From NCBI RefSeq assembly GCF_000740775.1, contig NZ_JFGS01000001.1:62001-126000 (forward strand): a DNA stretch of 64,000 bases. The letters run 5' to 3'. The position numbers and the translations under genes were made by a program. Source of the DNA: Haematobacter missouriensis (GTDB taxonomy: Bacteria; Pseudomonadota; Alphaproteobacteria; Rhodobacterales; Rhodobacteraceae). The notes beneath the pieces are model-generated. The model worked only from the letters and a program-made list of their open reading frames with translations. It was not told the DNA's origin and ran no database searches. The first letter of the stretch is position 1, and each line of letters starts with the position of its first letter. Shown in pieces: positions 48,213 through 58,603 of this stretch.

Positions 48213-49156
48213 GCGCGCGCCCTCAACCGGGGATCGATGAACATATAGGCCAGATCGGTCAGGAAGTTCACCACTATGACGGTGAACACCAGCAGCATGA
48301 CAGCCGAGCGCACGACGATCAGGTCCCGCTGGGTGATGCCCTGAAAGATCAGCCGCCCGAGGCCGGGGAGATAGAACACGTTCTCGATAATGATTGCGCC
48401 CGCCAGCAGAAAGGAGAACTGCAGCCCCAGAATTGTCAGGACCGGGATCAGCGCGTTGCGAAGCGCGTGACCAAGAATGGCACGGCGGAGGCTCAGCCCT
48501 TTGGCGCGTGCGGTGCGGATGTAATCCTGCCCCAGTGTTTCGATCAGGGCGGATCGCATGACGCGCGCGAGGATGGACGCCTGCGGCAGCGCAAGGGCGA
48601 TGGCGGGAAGCGTCAGCGACTTCACCACGGGCCAGGGACCCGCGCTCCAGCCCGGAAAACCGCCGGAGGGGAACCAGCGCAGCGTGATCGAAAAGAGCAG
48701 CACCAGCAACATCGCGAACCAGAAGTTCGGCACCGCGATGCCAAGCTGGGTCACGCCCATCACCGACCAGTCGGTCACGCTTCCCCGGCGAGATGCTGCG
48801 AGCAGGCCTGCCGGCAGACCTATGAGGACACTCAGCACAAGCGCATAGAGAGCAAGGGGGAAGGAGACGGCAACCCGCTGTCCGATCAGCTCTCCCACCG
48901 GTACGCGGTACGTATAGGACGTGCCGAAATCGCCTGTCGCCATGCCGGCGATCCAGCGCAGGTACCGCTCGGCGACGGGCCGGTCCAGATCCATTTCCCG
49001 GCGGAGGGCGGCAACGGTGTCCGGCTCTGCGTTCATGCCCAGCATGAAGGTAGCCGGATCACCGGGCACGCTCTCGATCACAGCGAAGATCGCCACGCTC
49101 GCAACGATGAGGCTCAGCAGGAGCGAGGTGATGCGGGAGAGGGTGAAGCGGAGCAT
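48209..49156 (-). CDS. Peptide ABC transporter permease (DppB-like)
   Basis: 315 residues. The opening LRFTLSRITSLLLSLIVASV, the PGDPATFMLGMNAEPDTV block and the C-terminal EAA-type loop DYIRTARAKGLSLRRAILGHALRNALIP with FYLPGLGRLIFQGITQRD identify DppB/OppB. ATG 49156 starts the first helix. It is the first gene of the minus-strand set; no periplasmic solute-binding protein gene lies upstream in this window, which is unusual for such an operon. Confidence 0.93.
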   Translation of the reverse strand: MLRFTLSRITSLLLSLIVASVAIFAVIESVPGDPATFMLGMNAEPDTVAALRREMDLDRPVAERYLRWIAGMATGDFGTSYTYRVPVGELIGQRVAVSFPLALYALVLSVLIGLPAGLLAASRRGSVTDWSVMGVTQLGIAVPNFWFAMLLVLLFSITLRWFPSGGFPGWSAGPWPVVKSLTLPAIALALPQASILARVMRSALIETLGQDYIRTARAKGLSLRRAILGHALRNALIPVLTILGLQFSFLLAGAIIIENVFYLPGLGRLIFQGITQRDLIVVRSAVMLLVFTVIVVNFLTDLAYMFIDPRLRARA

Positions 49157-49655
49157 TGGGACCAGTCGTGTTGCGCCGCAGCGTAGATGTCGCGCGGCGC
49201 GGGGTCCAGATGTTTTGGGCTGGCGCACCGAGGCTCATGGTCCGTCTGGATGGAAACGCTATGTCGCGCCAGGCCAGCGATGGTGATCAACCGCCTGATC
49301 CCCCGGGTGGAGGGCGCTTGTCGCGGCTCTTTCCGTGCCGGCGCGCGGGTCTTCGGCAAGGTGCTGAACAACAGGGTGCTGAAAAGTATTCCGAGCTTGC
49401 TCCTGCACGGAAATCTCTGCCTCGTTGTTGAGGAGTCTCCCGAAACCTCAGGCTTGGCTCCTGACAAGGCCGATTACGTGGTTTTCAACGCAAGGCCGGG
49501 TAGACCACGATCTTTTCAGTAGCCTGTCAGCAGCGCGCGTCATGGGAAACCACCACATTCGCGGAAGGGCGCGGTCGGCCGACGAAGAGGCTTCCCACCC
49601 GTAGGCGGGAAGCCAAGAAGATCGGGAATTTCCCCGGTCGCTAGGTGGTAAACAG
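49157..49655. other. 499-bp gene-free region upstream of dpp-like operon
   Basis: I see no gene here. A plus-strand frame (49187-49522) has no recognisable features. The region contains TGCTGAAAAGTATTCC at 49377-49392 and an inverse CTTTTCAG at 49512-49519, similar to repeat ends found at 55.7 kb, and a hairpin at 49589. It must hold the promoter of the peptide transporter. Confidence 0.4.
49589..49614 (-). terminator. Hairpin after pdhC
   Basis: GGCTTCCC / GGGAAGCC extended by a mismatch and two further pairs around a CGTA loop, 42 bases past the pdhC stop. No T tract, so probably a Rho-dependent or stabilising structure. Confidence 0.45.
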
Positions 49656-50969
49656 TCAGGCCACCATCAGGATCGGGTTTTCCAGCAGGTCCGCCATGGC
49701 CTTGAGGAATTCCGCCCCCAATGCCCCATCGATCACCCGGTGATCGACGGAGAGCGTGACGGACATGACCGTGGCCACCTCTATCTCACCATCCTTGCCG
49801 ACGACCGGCTTCTTGACGCCCGCTCCGACGGCGAGGATCGACCCGTGCGGCGGGTTGATGACGGCATCGAAATTGTCGATCCCATACATGCCGAGGTTGG
49901 AGATCGCGAAGCTGCCGCCCTGATATTCCTGCGGCGCGAGCTTGCGGTCCCGCGCCCGATGGGCAAGGTCGCGCATCTCTGCCGACAGGGCGGAGAGAGA
50001 CTTCTTGTCCGCGTCGCGGATCACAGGCGTGAACAGCCCGCCCTCCACGGCCACGGCCACCGCCACGTCGGACGGCTTCAGTTTGAGGATGCGGTCACCC
50101 GCCCAGACGGCATTGGCATCCGGCACCTGCTGCAACGCGACTGCGCCCGCCTTGATGATGAAGTCGTTGACCGACAGCTTTACCCCCCGGCCCGCAAGCT
50201 GGTGGTTGAGGGTCTGCCGGAACTCCATCAGCGCATCGAGCCGGATGTCGCGGCGCAGATAGAAATGCGGGATGGTCTGCTTGGCCTCGGTCAGCCGCGC
50301 CGCGATGGTCCGGCGCATCCCGTCGAGCGTGACTTCCTCATAATCGCGGTCAGCGTAAAGCTTCTTGACCATGTCTGCAGAGGCGCCGGTCGCCATGGCC
50401 GCTTTCTGCGGTTCGGGCTTCTGCTCCGGTGCGGATGCCGTCGTCTCCGCTGCGGGGGCGCGCGTCGGCTGGCCGGGTTTTGCCGTCTCCACGTCCGCCT
50501 TCACGATACGGCCATGCGGGCCGGAGCCGGAGAGGGCGGCAAGATCGATGCCCTTTTCCGCAGCGATACGGCGGGCGAGGGGGGAGGCGAAGATCCGCTC
50601 TCCCTCTGCCCGCGCGGACGCTTTTTCGGCGGCCTGGGGAGGCGCCTCGGGCGCAGCGGCAGCCTGCTTCGGGGCCTCCTCCGCCTTGGGCATGGCCTTG
50701 GATGCGGGCGCATCCTCCACACTCTCGCCTTCCTCCACCAGCACCGCGATGGGTGCGTTCACCTTCACGCCCGCGGTACCTTCCGGGACGAGGATCTTAC
50801 CGATGACCCCCTCGTCCACGGCCTCGAATTCCATCGTGGCCTTGTCGGTCTCTATTTCCGCGAGGATGTCTCCGGAGGAGACGGTATCCCCCTCCTTGAC
50901 CAGCCATTTCGCGAGCGTCCCCTCCTCCATCGTGGGAGACAGGGCGGGCATCAGGATTTCAGTCGCCAT
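49656..50969 (-). CDS. pdhC: Pyruvate dehydrogenase E2, dihydrolipoyl acetyltransferase
   Basis: 437 residues: one lipoyl domain (1-78, lipoyl Lys in ETDKATME), an Ala/Pro/Glu linker, a peripheral-subunit-binding domain ([19 protein letters not shown], about 130-150), a second linker, and the catalytic acetyltransferase domain ending with [16 protein letters not shown], which contains the active-site His. It forms the core of the complex and passes acetyl groups to CoA. Eleven bases separate it from pdhB. The dihydrolipoamide dehydrogenase gene is not in the window. Confidence 0.96.
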   Translation of the reverse strand: MATEILMPALSPTMEEGTLAKWLVKEGDTVSSGDILAEIETDKATMEFEAVDEGVIGKILVPEGTAGVKVNAPIAVLVEEGESVEDAPASKAMPKAEEAPKQAAAAPEAPPQAAEKASARAEGERIFASPLARRIAAEKGIDLAALSGSGPHGRIVKADVETAKPGQPTRAPAAETTASAPEQKPEPQKAAMATGASADMVKKLYADRDYEEVTLDGMRRTIAARLTEAKQTIPHFYLRRDIRLDALMEFRQTLNHQLAGRGVKLSVNDFIIKAGAVALQQVPDANAVWAGDRILKLKPSDVAVAVAVEGGLFTPVIRDADKKSLSALSAEMRDLAHRARDRKLAPQEYQGGSFAISNLGMYGIDNFDAVINPPHGSILAVGAGVKKPVVGKDGEIEVATVMSVTLSVDHRVIDGALGAEFLKAMADLLENPILMVA

Positions 50970-50980
50970 TCTCTCCCCCT

Positions 50981-52360
<1,380 letters not shown>

Positions 52361-52373
52361 TCTGTCTTTCCCC

Positions 52374-53363
52374 TCAGGCGTAGATATCGGTGTAGAGTTC
52401 GGAGAGATCGGGCTCCGGGCTTTCCTTGGAGAATTCGGCGGCCTCGTTCACGATGCCCTTGATCTCCTTGTCGATGGCCTTGAGGTCGTCCTCCGTCGCA
52501 TGGCCGCCTGTCAGCAGCAGCTCGCGCACGTGTTCGATGGCATCGCGTTCTTCGCGCATCTTCTGCACTTCCTCACGCGTGCGGTATTTCGCGGGGTCCG
52601 ACATCGAATGGCCGCGGTAGCGGTAGGTCATGACTTCGAGGATATAAGGCCCGTTCCCCGCGCGGCAGTGCGCGACGGCCTTCTCGCCCGCGGCCCGCAC
52701 GGCAAGCACATCCATGCCGTCCACCTGTTCGCCGGGGATGCCGAAAGCCTCACCGCGGCCGAACAGAGTCTTGGACTTGGTGGAGCGTTTGACGCTCGTT
52801 CCCATCGCATACTGGTTGTTCTCGATGACAAAAACGACCGGCAGGCTCCAAAGTTCGGCCATGTTGTAGGTCTCATAGACCTGGCCCTGGTTGGCTGCGC
52901 CGTCACCGAAGTAGGCGAAGGTGACGCGGTCGTTGCCCAGATACTTGTCAGCGAAGGCAAGGCCTGCACCGATCGGCACCTGCGCGCCCACGATGCCATG
53001 CCCGCCGTAGAAGTGGCGCTCCTTTGAGAACATGTGCATGGAACCGCCCTTGCCCTTGGAGTAGCCCCCCTCCCGGCCTGTCAGTTCCGCCATGACCCCT
53101 TTCGCATCCATCCCGCAGGCCAGCATGTGCCCGTGGTCGCGGTAGGAGGTGACGCGCTTGTCGCCTTCCTCCGCGGCGGCCTCCAGGCCGACGACAACGG
53201 CCTCCTGCCCGATGTAAAGGTGACAAAAGCCTCCGATGAGGCCCATTCCGTAAAGCTGTCCCGCCTTCTCCTCGAACCGGCGGATCAGCAGCATCTCCCG
53301 GTAGTAGTGGAGAAGCTCGTCCTTGGACACGTTGGGCTTCTCGGCGGGTTTCCTGGCGGCCAT
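52374..53363 (-). CDS. pdhA: Pyruvate dehydrogenase E1 alpha subunit
   Basis: 329 residues. Thiamine diphosphate binding is shown by [37 protein letters not shown] (GDG...NN motif, about 160-195). [29 protein letters not shown] precedes it, and the phosphorylation-loop-like [11 protein letters not shown] follows near 262. With E1 beta it decarboxylates pyruvate and acetylates lipoate. ATG 53363 is used; GGAG lies upstream. A diverged fragment of a related gene is found at 55.9 kb. Confidence 0.96.
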   Translation of the reverse strand: MAARKPAEKPNVSKDELLHYYREMLLIRRFEEKAGQLYGMGLIGGFCHLYIGQEAVVVGLEAAAEEGDKRVTSYRDHGHMLACGMDAKGVMAELTGREGGYSKGKGGSMHMFSKERHFYGGHGIVGAQVPIGAGLAFADKYLGNDRVTFAYFGDGAANQGQVYETYNMAELWSLPVVFVIENNQYAMGTSVKRSTKSKTLFGRGEAFGIPGEQVDGMDVLAVRAAGEKAVAHCRAGNGPYILEVMTYRYRGHSMSDPAKYRTREEVQKMREERDAIEHVRELLLTGGHATEDDLKAIDKEIKGIVNEAAEFSKESPEPDLSELYTDIYA

Positions 53364-53465
53364 GCGCAACTGCTCCCTCTGGGTAATAGTTCACCATTAA
53401 ACCATTTTCGCAAGATGGCAAGTCGGGCATGTGCCGCCCCGCCTTGCGACCTGTCCTGAAATAGC

Positions 53466-53486
53466 AAAAGGGGGCAGACCGCCCCC
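53466..53486 (-). terminator. Intrinsic terminator after ftsB
   Basis: On the minus strand GGGGGC, loop GGTCT, GCCCCC then TTTT, 38 bases past the ftsB stop. It separates ftsB from the pdh operon. Confidence 0.85.
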
Positions 53487-53523
53487 TGGTTCCCGTTCGC
53501 CAGCAAGTTGATTTCCCGCTGGT

Positions 53524-53829
53524 TCAGCGGATGACGATCTCGTCCTGCCGCGTATAGCCCAGCACGTCGCGCGCCTGCTGGTCGAGCAGGTCGAGGTCGA
53601 GATACTGATCGGAGAGCCTTCGCGTGCGATTGCGCAACTCGTTCACCTCCGACTTCAGCCGGTCACGCTCCTCGGTGAGCTTTTCCGCTTCGGCCATGAT
53701 CTGAACCCGGCTGAACACGCCGTGATCCCCCTGAACGGCGGCAAAGGTAAAATAGGTCGCCAGTGTGCCCGCGACCACGAAATACATCACCGCTCCGAGC
53801 GGGGGGCGCTTTCGCTGGCCGTTTATCAT
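53524..53829 (-). CDS. FtsB/DivIC-type septum formation protein
   Basis: 101 residues: short cytoplasmic N-terminus, one membrane helix (LGAVMYFVVAGTLATYFTFAAV, about residues 10-32) and a coiled coil (MAEAEKLTEERDRLKSEVNEL, RNRTRRLSDQYLDLDLLDQQARDVLGY). This is the septum formation initiator family that recruits FtsL/FtsQ partners at the division site. GGAGGGACAGG precedes ATG 53829. Position upstream of pdhA is conserved in Rhodobacterales, but an intrinsic terminator separates the two here. Confidence 0.88.
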   Translation of the reverse strand: MINGQRKRPPLGAVMYFVVAGTLATYFTFAAVQGDHGVFSRVQIMAEAEKLTEERDRLKSEVNELRNRTRRLSDQYLDLDLLDQQARDVLGYTRQDEIVIR

Positions 53830-53999
53830 CCTGTCCCTCCACCGGGCGTCGTGCCGGGGTTCGTCATAGCGTCTCTCATGGACGTTTTCCCCCTCAAGTG
53901 TCGCACAGGCACGGCGGAATGCAACCATCTGTGCGCGTTGCGGCCTTGCTCCACGCGGCGGATCGCCTAGGCTTCACGGACTGGTTGGGGGAGGAAGCC

Positions 54000-55598
54000 A
54001 TGCAACCTGTCGGCCATCTGCCCACGCATGAGGTGGAGAACCAGCCCGGCCCGCCGGGCGACAGGGATCTTTGGCGGGACGATCCTGCCCTGCGTGCCGC
54101 CGTAAAACGCGAGGCGGGTGATGCGGAGCTTCTTGCTGGCCACGGTAGCGAACTCGGACGCCTGGTCTGGCGGGAGGCGGCGCGGGACGCAAACCGCGCC
54201 GCGCCCGAGCTACGGCTTTACGATGTCGCCGGACGGCGCTGCGATGAGGTGCACTTCCATCCCGCGTATCACGATTTCCTGCGGCTGGGGCTGGGGGCGG
54301 GCTATGCGGCACTTCCCTGGGAGGGCGCGCGTGGCGGGCACGTGAGCCATGCCGCACTGGCCTATCTTCACAGTCAGGTGGAACCCGGCACCTGTTGCCC
54401 GATGACCATGACGTATGCCGCATCGGCGGCCCTCGGTGCGGCGCCAGATATTGCGGCGCGCTGGCTGCCGGGCCTTCGATCCCGCGACTACGATCCCCGC
54501 CTGCTGCCGGCGAGAGAGAAGGCGGGTCTGACGCTCGGCATGGCGATGACGGAGAAACAGGGCGGGTCGGACCTGCGCGGTTCCTCGACCCGAGCGGAGC
54601 GGACGGGCGAAGGCTGGCGGCTCACGGGGCACAAGTGGTTCTGCTCCGCGCCGATGTCGGACGGGTTCCTTACGCTTGCGCAGGCGGCGGAGGGGTTGAC
54701 CTGCTTTCTCGTTCCCCGCTGGCTGGAGGACGGGCGGAACGCCATTCGTCTGCGGCGGCTGAAGGACAAGCTCGGCAACCGCTCTAACGCCTCGGCGGAG
54801 ATCGAATACGAAGGGGCGTTCGCGGAGCCAGTGGGGGAGCCAGGGCGGGGCGTGGCAACCATCATCGCGATGGTGCATCACACGCGGCTGGATACGGCAC
54901 TGGCGCCCGCGGGCCTGATGCGGGCCGCGCTGGTGGAGGCGCGGGACTGGGTCTCGGGGAGGCGGGCCTTTCAACGGCGGCTCATCGACCAGCCATTGAT
55001 GCGCGCCGTTCTGGCGGATCTCACGCTCGACTGGCTGGGTGCCGTGGCGCTTGGCTTTCGCGTTGCGCGGGCGTTCGATGAAGATGATACCGCCTTTGCC
55101 CGGATCGGGGTGGCGCTGGCCAAGTTCATCGCCAACAAACGCTGCCCCATGGTGGTCGGCGAGGCTTTGGAAGTCAGGGGCGGCATGGGCTATGTCGAGG
55201 ATACCGTCCTGCCGCTTCTTTACCGCGAGGCTCCGCTGAACGGCATCTGGGAGGGGTCCGGCAATGTCATCTGTCTCGACATCCTGCGGACGCTGGCCCG
55301 AGAACCGGCTGCGGCTGCGGCATTGCAGGCAGAACTGGAGGCCGCGCGGGGCGGCGATTCCCGCTATGACAGGGCGCTGACCGCCCATGAAGCACGCTGG
55401 CCGGGGCTGCCGGAGGAGGCGGAGGCGCGCTGGTTCGTCGAGCGGCTGGCCGTGCTGCTGACGGCAAGCCTGCTCCTTCGCGCAGGCGATGCGTCGGTTT
55501 CCGACGGATATATGATGACGCGGGTGGAGGGGGAGAGCGGCCGGATTCCGGGTAGCGTTTCCGGTCTCGACACCGGGGGCATCCTGGATTGGCTTTAG
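54000..55598 (+). CDS. AidB-like acyl-CoA dehydrogenase family protein
   Basis: 532 residues, closer to E. coli AidB than to ordinary acyl-CoA dehydrogenases. Segments visible: THEVENQPGPPGDRDLW at the N-terminus, GLTLGMAMTEKQGGSDLRGSSTRAE (FAD/substrate region, about 180-204), LTGHKWFCSAPMSDGFL, and ECRGGMGYVEDT-like EVRGGMGYVEDTVLPLLYREAPLNGIWEGSGNV (about 395-427). AidB binds DNA and protects against alkylation; a purely metabolic role cannot be excluded. GGAGG precedes ATG 54000. It is divergent from ftsB. Confidence 0.85.
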   Translation: MQPVGHLPTHEVENQPGPPGDRDLWRDDPALRAAVKREAGDAELLAGHGSELGRLVWREAARDANRAAPELRLYDVAGRRCDEVHFHPAYHDFLRLGLGAGYAALPWEGARGGHVSHAALAYLHSQVEPGTCCPMTMTYAASAALGAAPDIAARWLPGLRSRDYDPRLLPAREKAGLTLGMAMTEKQGGSDLRGSSTRAERTGEGWRLTGHKWFCSAPMSDGFLTLAQAAEGLTCFLVPRWLEDGRNAIRLRRLKDKLGNRSNASAEIEYEGAFAEPVGEPGRGVATIIAMVHHTRLDTALAPAGLMRAALVEARDWVSGRRAFQRRLIDQPLMRAVLADLTLDWLGAVALGFRVARAFDEDDTAFARIGVALAKFIANKRCPMVVGEALEVRGGMGYVEDTVLPLLYREAPLNGIWEGSGNVICLDILRTLAREPAAAAALQAELEAARGGDSRYDRALTAHEARWPGLPEEAEARWFVERLAVLLTASLLLRAGDASVSDGYMMTRVEGESGRIPGSVSGLDTGGILDWL

Positions 55599-55722
55599 CA
55601 GGCTGCCGGAAAGTCTTTCAGGCCTGCGGGGTTGGAAACTGACCGCAATCCGAGACCCAGGCGGCAATCTCCACAATGGGGATCCTCACAGGGCAGATTT
55701 CAGCTTTTCAGAGCATAAGAGA
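55599..55722. other. Spacer with hairpin after aidB-like gene
   Basis: No gene. GCAGGC...GCCTGC with inner GAAAG/CTTTC (55598-55627) forms a hairpin right at the stop codon and may end transcription. The remaining ~90 bases show nothing recognisable. Confidence 0.35.
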
Positions 55723-56202
55723 CTGCTGAAAGAGCATTCCACGACTCCTCTGAGGCGGAGGCCCTTCCCATACGGTTGAGATGCGCCCCGGAAACCGCCA
55801 GTTTTACCGCGTGAACGGACAGATTTTCTGTCTTTCGACGCAAGTCCGGGTCGGTGCCCGCTTTTTCAGCAGACTGATAAGGATCGTCACCTGCGCTCCC
55901 ACGATGCCATGGCCATCGTAGAAATGGCGCTCCTTGGAGGACATGCGCAGGGAGCCGCCCGTGCCTTTGTCGTAGCGTACTCGCGGCCGGCCAGTCGGTC
56001 CTGAAGACCTTTCGCACCCATGCCGCAGGCCAATAAGAATAGAGAACTTTACACGTTGCTGAAAAAGGCTTTTGGCTTGTGGGAGTGGAAATCGTTTCGC
56101 CATCTGACGAGATCCAGCCGGAAGTCCATATATTTCGGGGCGTTTCCGGCGCGTTTTCTGATTCCCGCCGCATGGCATGATACTTCAGCGCTCTTTCAGC
56201 AG
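55723..56202. repeat. 480-bp segment bounded by 13-bp inverted repeats, with a nested 11-bp pair
   Basis: Outer arms: CTGCTGAAAGAGC at 55723-55735 and its exact reverse complement at 56190-56202. Inner arms: CTTTTTCAGCA at 55861-55871 and its exact reverse complement at 56057-56067. All four share the core CTGAAA. The inner segment holds the pdhA-like fragment. The layout resembles a miniature transposable element or a nested insertion, but no transposase is present and no target duplication is obvious. Confidence 0.5.
55888..56036 (-). pseudogene. Fragment of a pdhA-like (E1 alpha) gene
   Basis: About 49 codons correspond to pdhA residues 81-129. One frame reads LACGMGAKGLQDRLAGRE; after a +1/-1 shift the next frame reads YDKGTGGSLRMSSKERHFYD then GHGIVGAQV. 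The intact pdhA has [20 protein letters not shown] and then [20 protein letters not shown] and GHGIVGAQV. It is clearly homologous, but diverged by well over a tenth of residues, and both ends are lost. It lies between the inner inverted repeats of the 55.7-56.2 kb segment. Confidence 0.85.
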
Positions 56203-56216
56203 CCTTTTGGCGCATG

Positions 56217-56240
56217 AAAAAGGCCCCCGGGAAGGGGGCC
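56217..56240 (-). terminator. Intrinsic terminator after class I aldolase
   Basis: Minus strand GGCCCCC, 5-base loop, GGGGGCC followed by TTTTT, 21 bases past the aldolase stop. Confidence 0.88.
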
Positions 56241-56261
56241 TTCATGATCCATCGTGAGGGC

Positions 56262-57149
56262 TCAGCCCGCGATGGACGCCTCGTAGGTGGTCTGCACGGT
56301 CTCACCGAGAACACGGTCGAAATCCGCATCGGCCTGCTCCGCCGACAGGCCCTCTGTCAGCGCGCGGGAGAAGGAGGCGATGATCCCGGTATTCTGCGCC
56401 AGCTTGGCGTTCGCCTCCTCCCGGCTGTAGCCGCCCGAGAGCGCGACGACCTTCAGCACTTTCGGATGATCGACCAGCGGCTTGTAGAAGTTCGGAACGG
56501 TAGGCAGCGAGAGTTTCAGCATCACCGGCGCGGAAACGGTCTCCAGCCCCTTGAGCAGCGCGTCGCGCAGCAGTGATTCCGCTTCCGCCTTGTCGGCGAT
56601 GGAGATCGTCACCTCCGGTTCAAGGATCGGGACAAGCCCATGGGCCAGAACCTGCTCACCCACCTCGAACTGCTGGTCCACGATCTTCTGTATCCCTGCA
56701 GGGTTCGCCGCGTTCACCACGGAGCGTTCCTTGGTGCCGAAGATCCCGGCCTTTGCCGCCCTGTCAAGCAGTGCGTCCAGTCCCGGCATCGGCTTCATGA
56801 GCTGCACGCCATCGGCTTCCGCCTCAAGCCCCTTGTCGATCTTCAGGAACGGCACCACGCTGCGGGTTTCCCAAAGATATGTCGCGGTCGGCGTGCCGTC
56901 GATATCGCGGTCCATGGTCTGTTCGAACAGGATCGCACCCACGACCTTGTCACCGGTGAAAGCGGGGGATTTGATGATCCGCGCACGCATGGCGTGGATC
57001 AGGTCGAACATCTCGGTTTCGCCCGAATAGGCGCTTTCTTCGATACCGTAGAGCCGGAGCGCCTTGGGGGTGGATCCGCCAGACTGGTCGAGCGCGGCGA
57101 TGAACCCCGCGCCCTTCTTGATCTGCTCGGCCTGTTTAGCATTCGGCAT
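56262..57149 (-). CDS. Class I fructose-bisphosphate aldolase
   Basis: 295 residues of the class I (Schiff-base) aldolase family. Visible: GAGFIAALDQSGGSTPKAL (about 14-32), LFEQTMDRDIDG, LVPILEPEVTI, and MLKLSLPTVPNFYKPL with the likely Schiff-base lysine (about residue 210), then LSGGYSREEANAKL. It interconverts fructose-1,6-bisphosphate and triose phosphates. ATG 57149 is preferred over ATG 57155, which leaves almost no space after AGGGA. A 12-bp perfect dyad immediately upstream includes that ribosome-binding site. Confidence 0.92.
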   Translation of the reverse strand: MPNAKQAEQIKKGAGFIAALDQSGGSTPKALRLYGIEESAYSGETEMFDLIHAMRARIIKSPAFTGDKVVGAILFEQTMDRDIDGTPTATYLWETRSVVPFLKIDKGLEAEADGVQLMKPMPGLDALLDRAAKAGIFGTKERSVVNAANPAGIQKIVDQQFEVGEQVLAHGLVPILEPEVTISIADKAEAESLLRDALLKGLETVSAPVMLKLSLPTVPNFYKPLVDHPKVLKVVALSGGYSREEANAKLAQNTGIIASFSRALTEGLSAEQADADFDRVLGETVQTTYEASIAG

Positions 57150-57158
57150 GGTCATATC

Positions 57159-57192
57159 CCTGAAAATGACTTTGGGGGGCGTCATTTTCAGG
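57159..57192 (-). promoter_or_regulatory. Perfect 12-bp dyad containing the aldolase Shine-Dalgarno
   Basis: CCTGAAAATGAC and GTCATTTTCAGG, exact complements, separated by a 10-base G/C-run loop. Read on the minus strand, the 3' arm ends in CAGG, the start of the AGGGA ribosome-binding site, 10 bases before the ATG at 57149. It may be a translational switch hairpin or an operator. Confidence 0.6.
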
Positions 57193-57251
57193 TCTAGCCG
57201 GAGCGCCGCGGCCCCGCAATCTCTGGTGGCGCTAACGGTTGACCGGAGGCG

Positions 57252-58445
57252 TCAGACCATGTCCAACGCCTTGACCCCCGGCAATTCTTTGCCTTCCATC
57301 CACTCCAGGAACGCCCCGCCAGCGGTGGAGATATAGGTGAAGTCACCCGCCACTCCGGCCTTGTTCAGCGCGGCCACCGTATCGCCGCCACCCGCGACGG
57401 AAACAAGGCTTCCTTCTCGCGTCAGCTTGGCCGCATAGCGTGCGGCTTCGGTCGTCGCCTTGTCGAAAGGTTGGAGTTCAAATGCGCCGAGCGGGCCGTT
57501 CCAGATCAGCGTCCGGCAGGTGTCGAACACCTTCTCCAATTCCTTCACCGTCTGCGGCCCGGCGTCCAGGATCATCGCATCCGCCGGGCAGTCGTCGGCG
57601 GGCAGGATTTCATGTGGCGCGTTGGCCTTGAACTCACGTGACACGACAATATCGACCGGCAGGTGGATGGTGCAATTGGCCGCCTTCGCACGGGCAAGGA
57701 TGTCGCGTGCGGTCTCGGCCATGTCAGGTTCGGCAAGGGATTTGCCGATCTGCTTGCCTTGAGCAACGAGGAAGGTGTTCGCCATCCCGCCGCCGATGAC
57801 GAGATGGTCCACCTTGGTCACCAGATTGCCCAGCAGATCGAGCTTGGTGGACACCTTCGCTCCGCCAACGATCGCGACCAGCGGCCGTTTCGGATCTCCG
57901 AGCGCCGCGGCAAGCGCATTCAGTTCCGCCTCCATCTGCCGCCCCGCGCCGGAGGGGAGAAGCTTCGTGATTGCCTCGACCGAGGCATGGGCGCGGTGAG
58001 AGACGGAGAAGGCATCGTTGATGTAGATGTCGCCCAGCCGGGCAAGCTCCCGGGCGAAGGCCGGGTCGTTCTTCTCTTCCCCCTCGTGGAAGCGGGTGTT
58101 TTCGAGCATCACGACCTCACCAGGGCGGACTTTCTCGATCGCCTCCTCCGCGCGGGACCCGGTGCTATCCTCCGAGAAGACGACCTTGGTGCCAAATGCC
58201 TTTTCCATCGCCGGCTTGATGACCTTGAGCGACATCGACGGCACGACCTTTCCCTTCGGGCGGTCGAAATGCGCAAGCAGGATCGGCTTGCCGCCCTTTT
58301 CCAGCACGGAACGGATGGTGGGCGCGATCTTTTCGATTCGCGTGGCATCGGTCACCTTGCCGTCCGCCACCGGGACGTTCACGTCCACCCGGATGAGGAC
58401 GCGTTTGTCTTTCAGGTCGAAATCGTCGAGCGTTTTCCAAGCCAT
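57252..58445 (-). CDS. pgk: Phosphoglycerate kinase
   Basis: 397 residues, full length. [17 protein letters not shown] (about 13-30), HFDRPKGK, the [10 protein letters not shown] segment and the C-terminal ATP site [18 protein letters not shown] (about 355-372) followed by [17 protein letters not shown] are intact. It makes ATP from 1,3-bisphosphoglycerate. It is about 100 bp upstream of the aldolase gene on the same strand, with the dyad between them. Divergent from the cyclophilin genes. Confidence 0.97.
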   Translation of the reverse strand: MAWKTLDDFDLKDKRVLIRVDVNVPVADGKVTDATRIEKIAPTIRSVLEKGGKPILLAHFDRPKGKVVPSMSLKVIKPAMEKAFGTKVVFSEDSTGSRAEEAIEKVRPGEVVMLENTRFHEGEEKNDPAFARELARLGDIYINDAFSVSHRAHASVEAITKLLPSGAGRQMEAELNALAAALGDPKRPLVAIVGGAKVSTKLDLLGNLVTKVDHLVIGGGMANTFLVAQGKQIGKSLAEPDMAETARDILARAKAANCTIHLPVDIVVSREFKANAPHEILPADDCPADAMILDAGPQTVKELEKVFDTCRTLIWNGPLGAFELQPFDKATTEAARYAAKLTREGSLVSVAGGGDTVAALNKAGVAGDFTYISTAGGAFLEWMEGKELPGVKALDMV

Positions 58446-58603
58446 GTGCTGTTCCTCGCAGTGGTCGCTGCGGTATTTCGCCCGAAGGGGTGGTGTGCGT
58501 CAACTCGCCCATATGTCTGTGCCGATGACCGGAGACGACGCTTTACCCTTTTCCTTGCGGGTTCCAGCTACTAGGTTGCGCCCAAAGCCAAGGAGGACAG
58601 GCC

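Noticed and set aside
49187..49522. 111-codon plus-strand frame upstream of the peptide transporter
   Set aside because: No recognisable domain, no good start, and it overlaps an equally open minus-strand frame.
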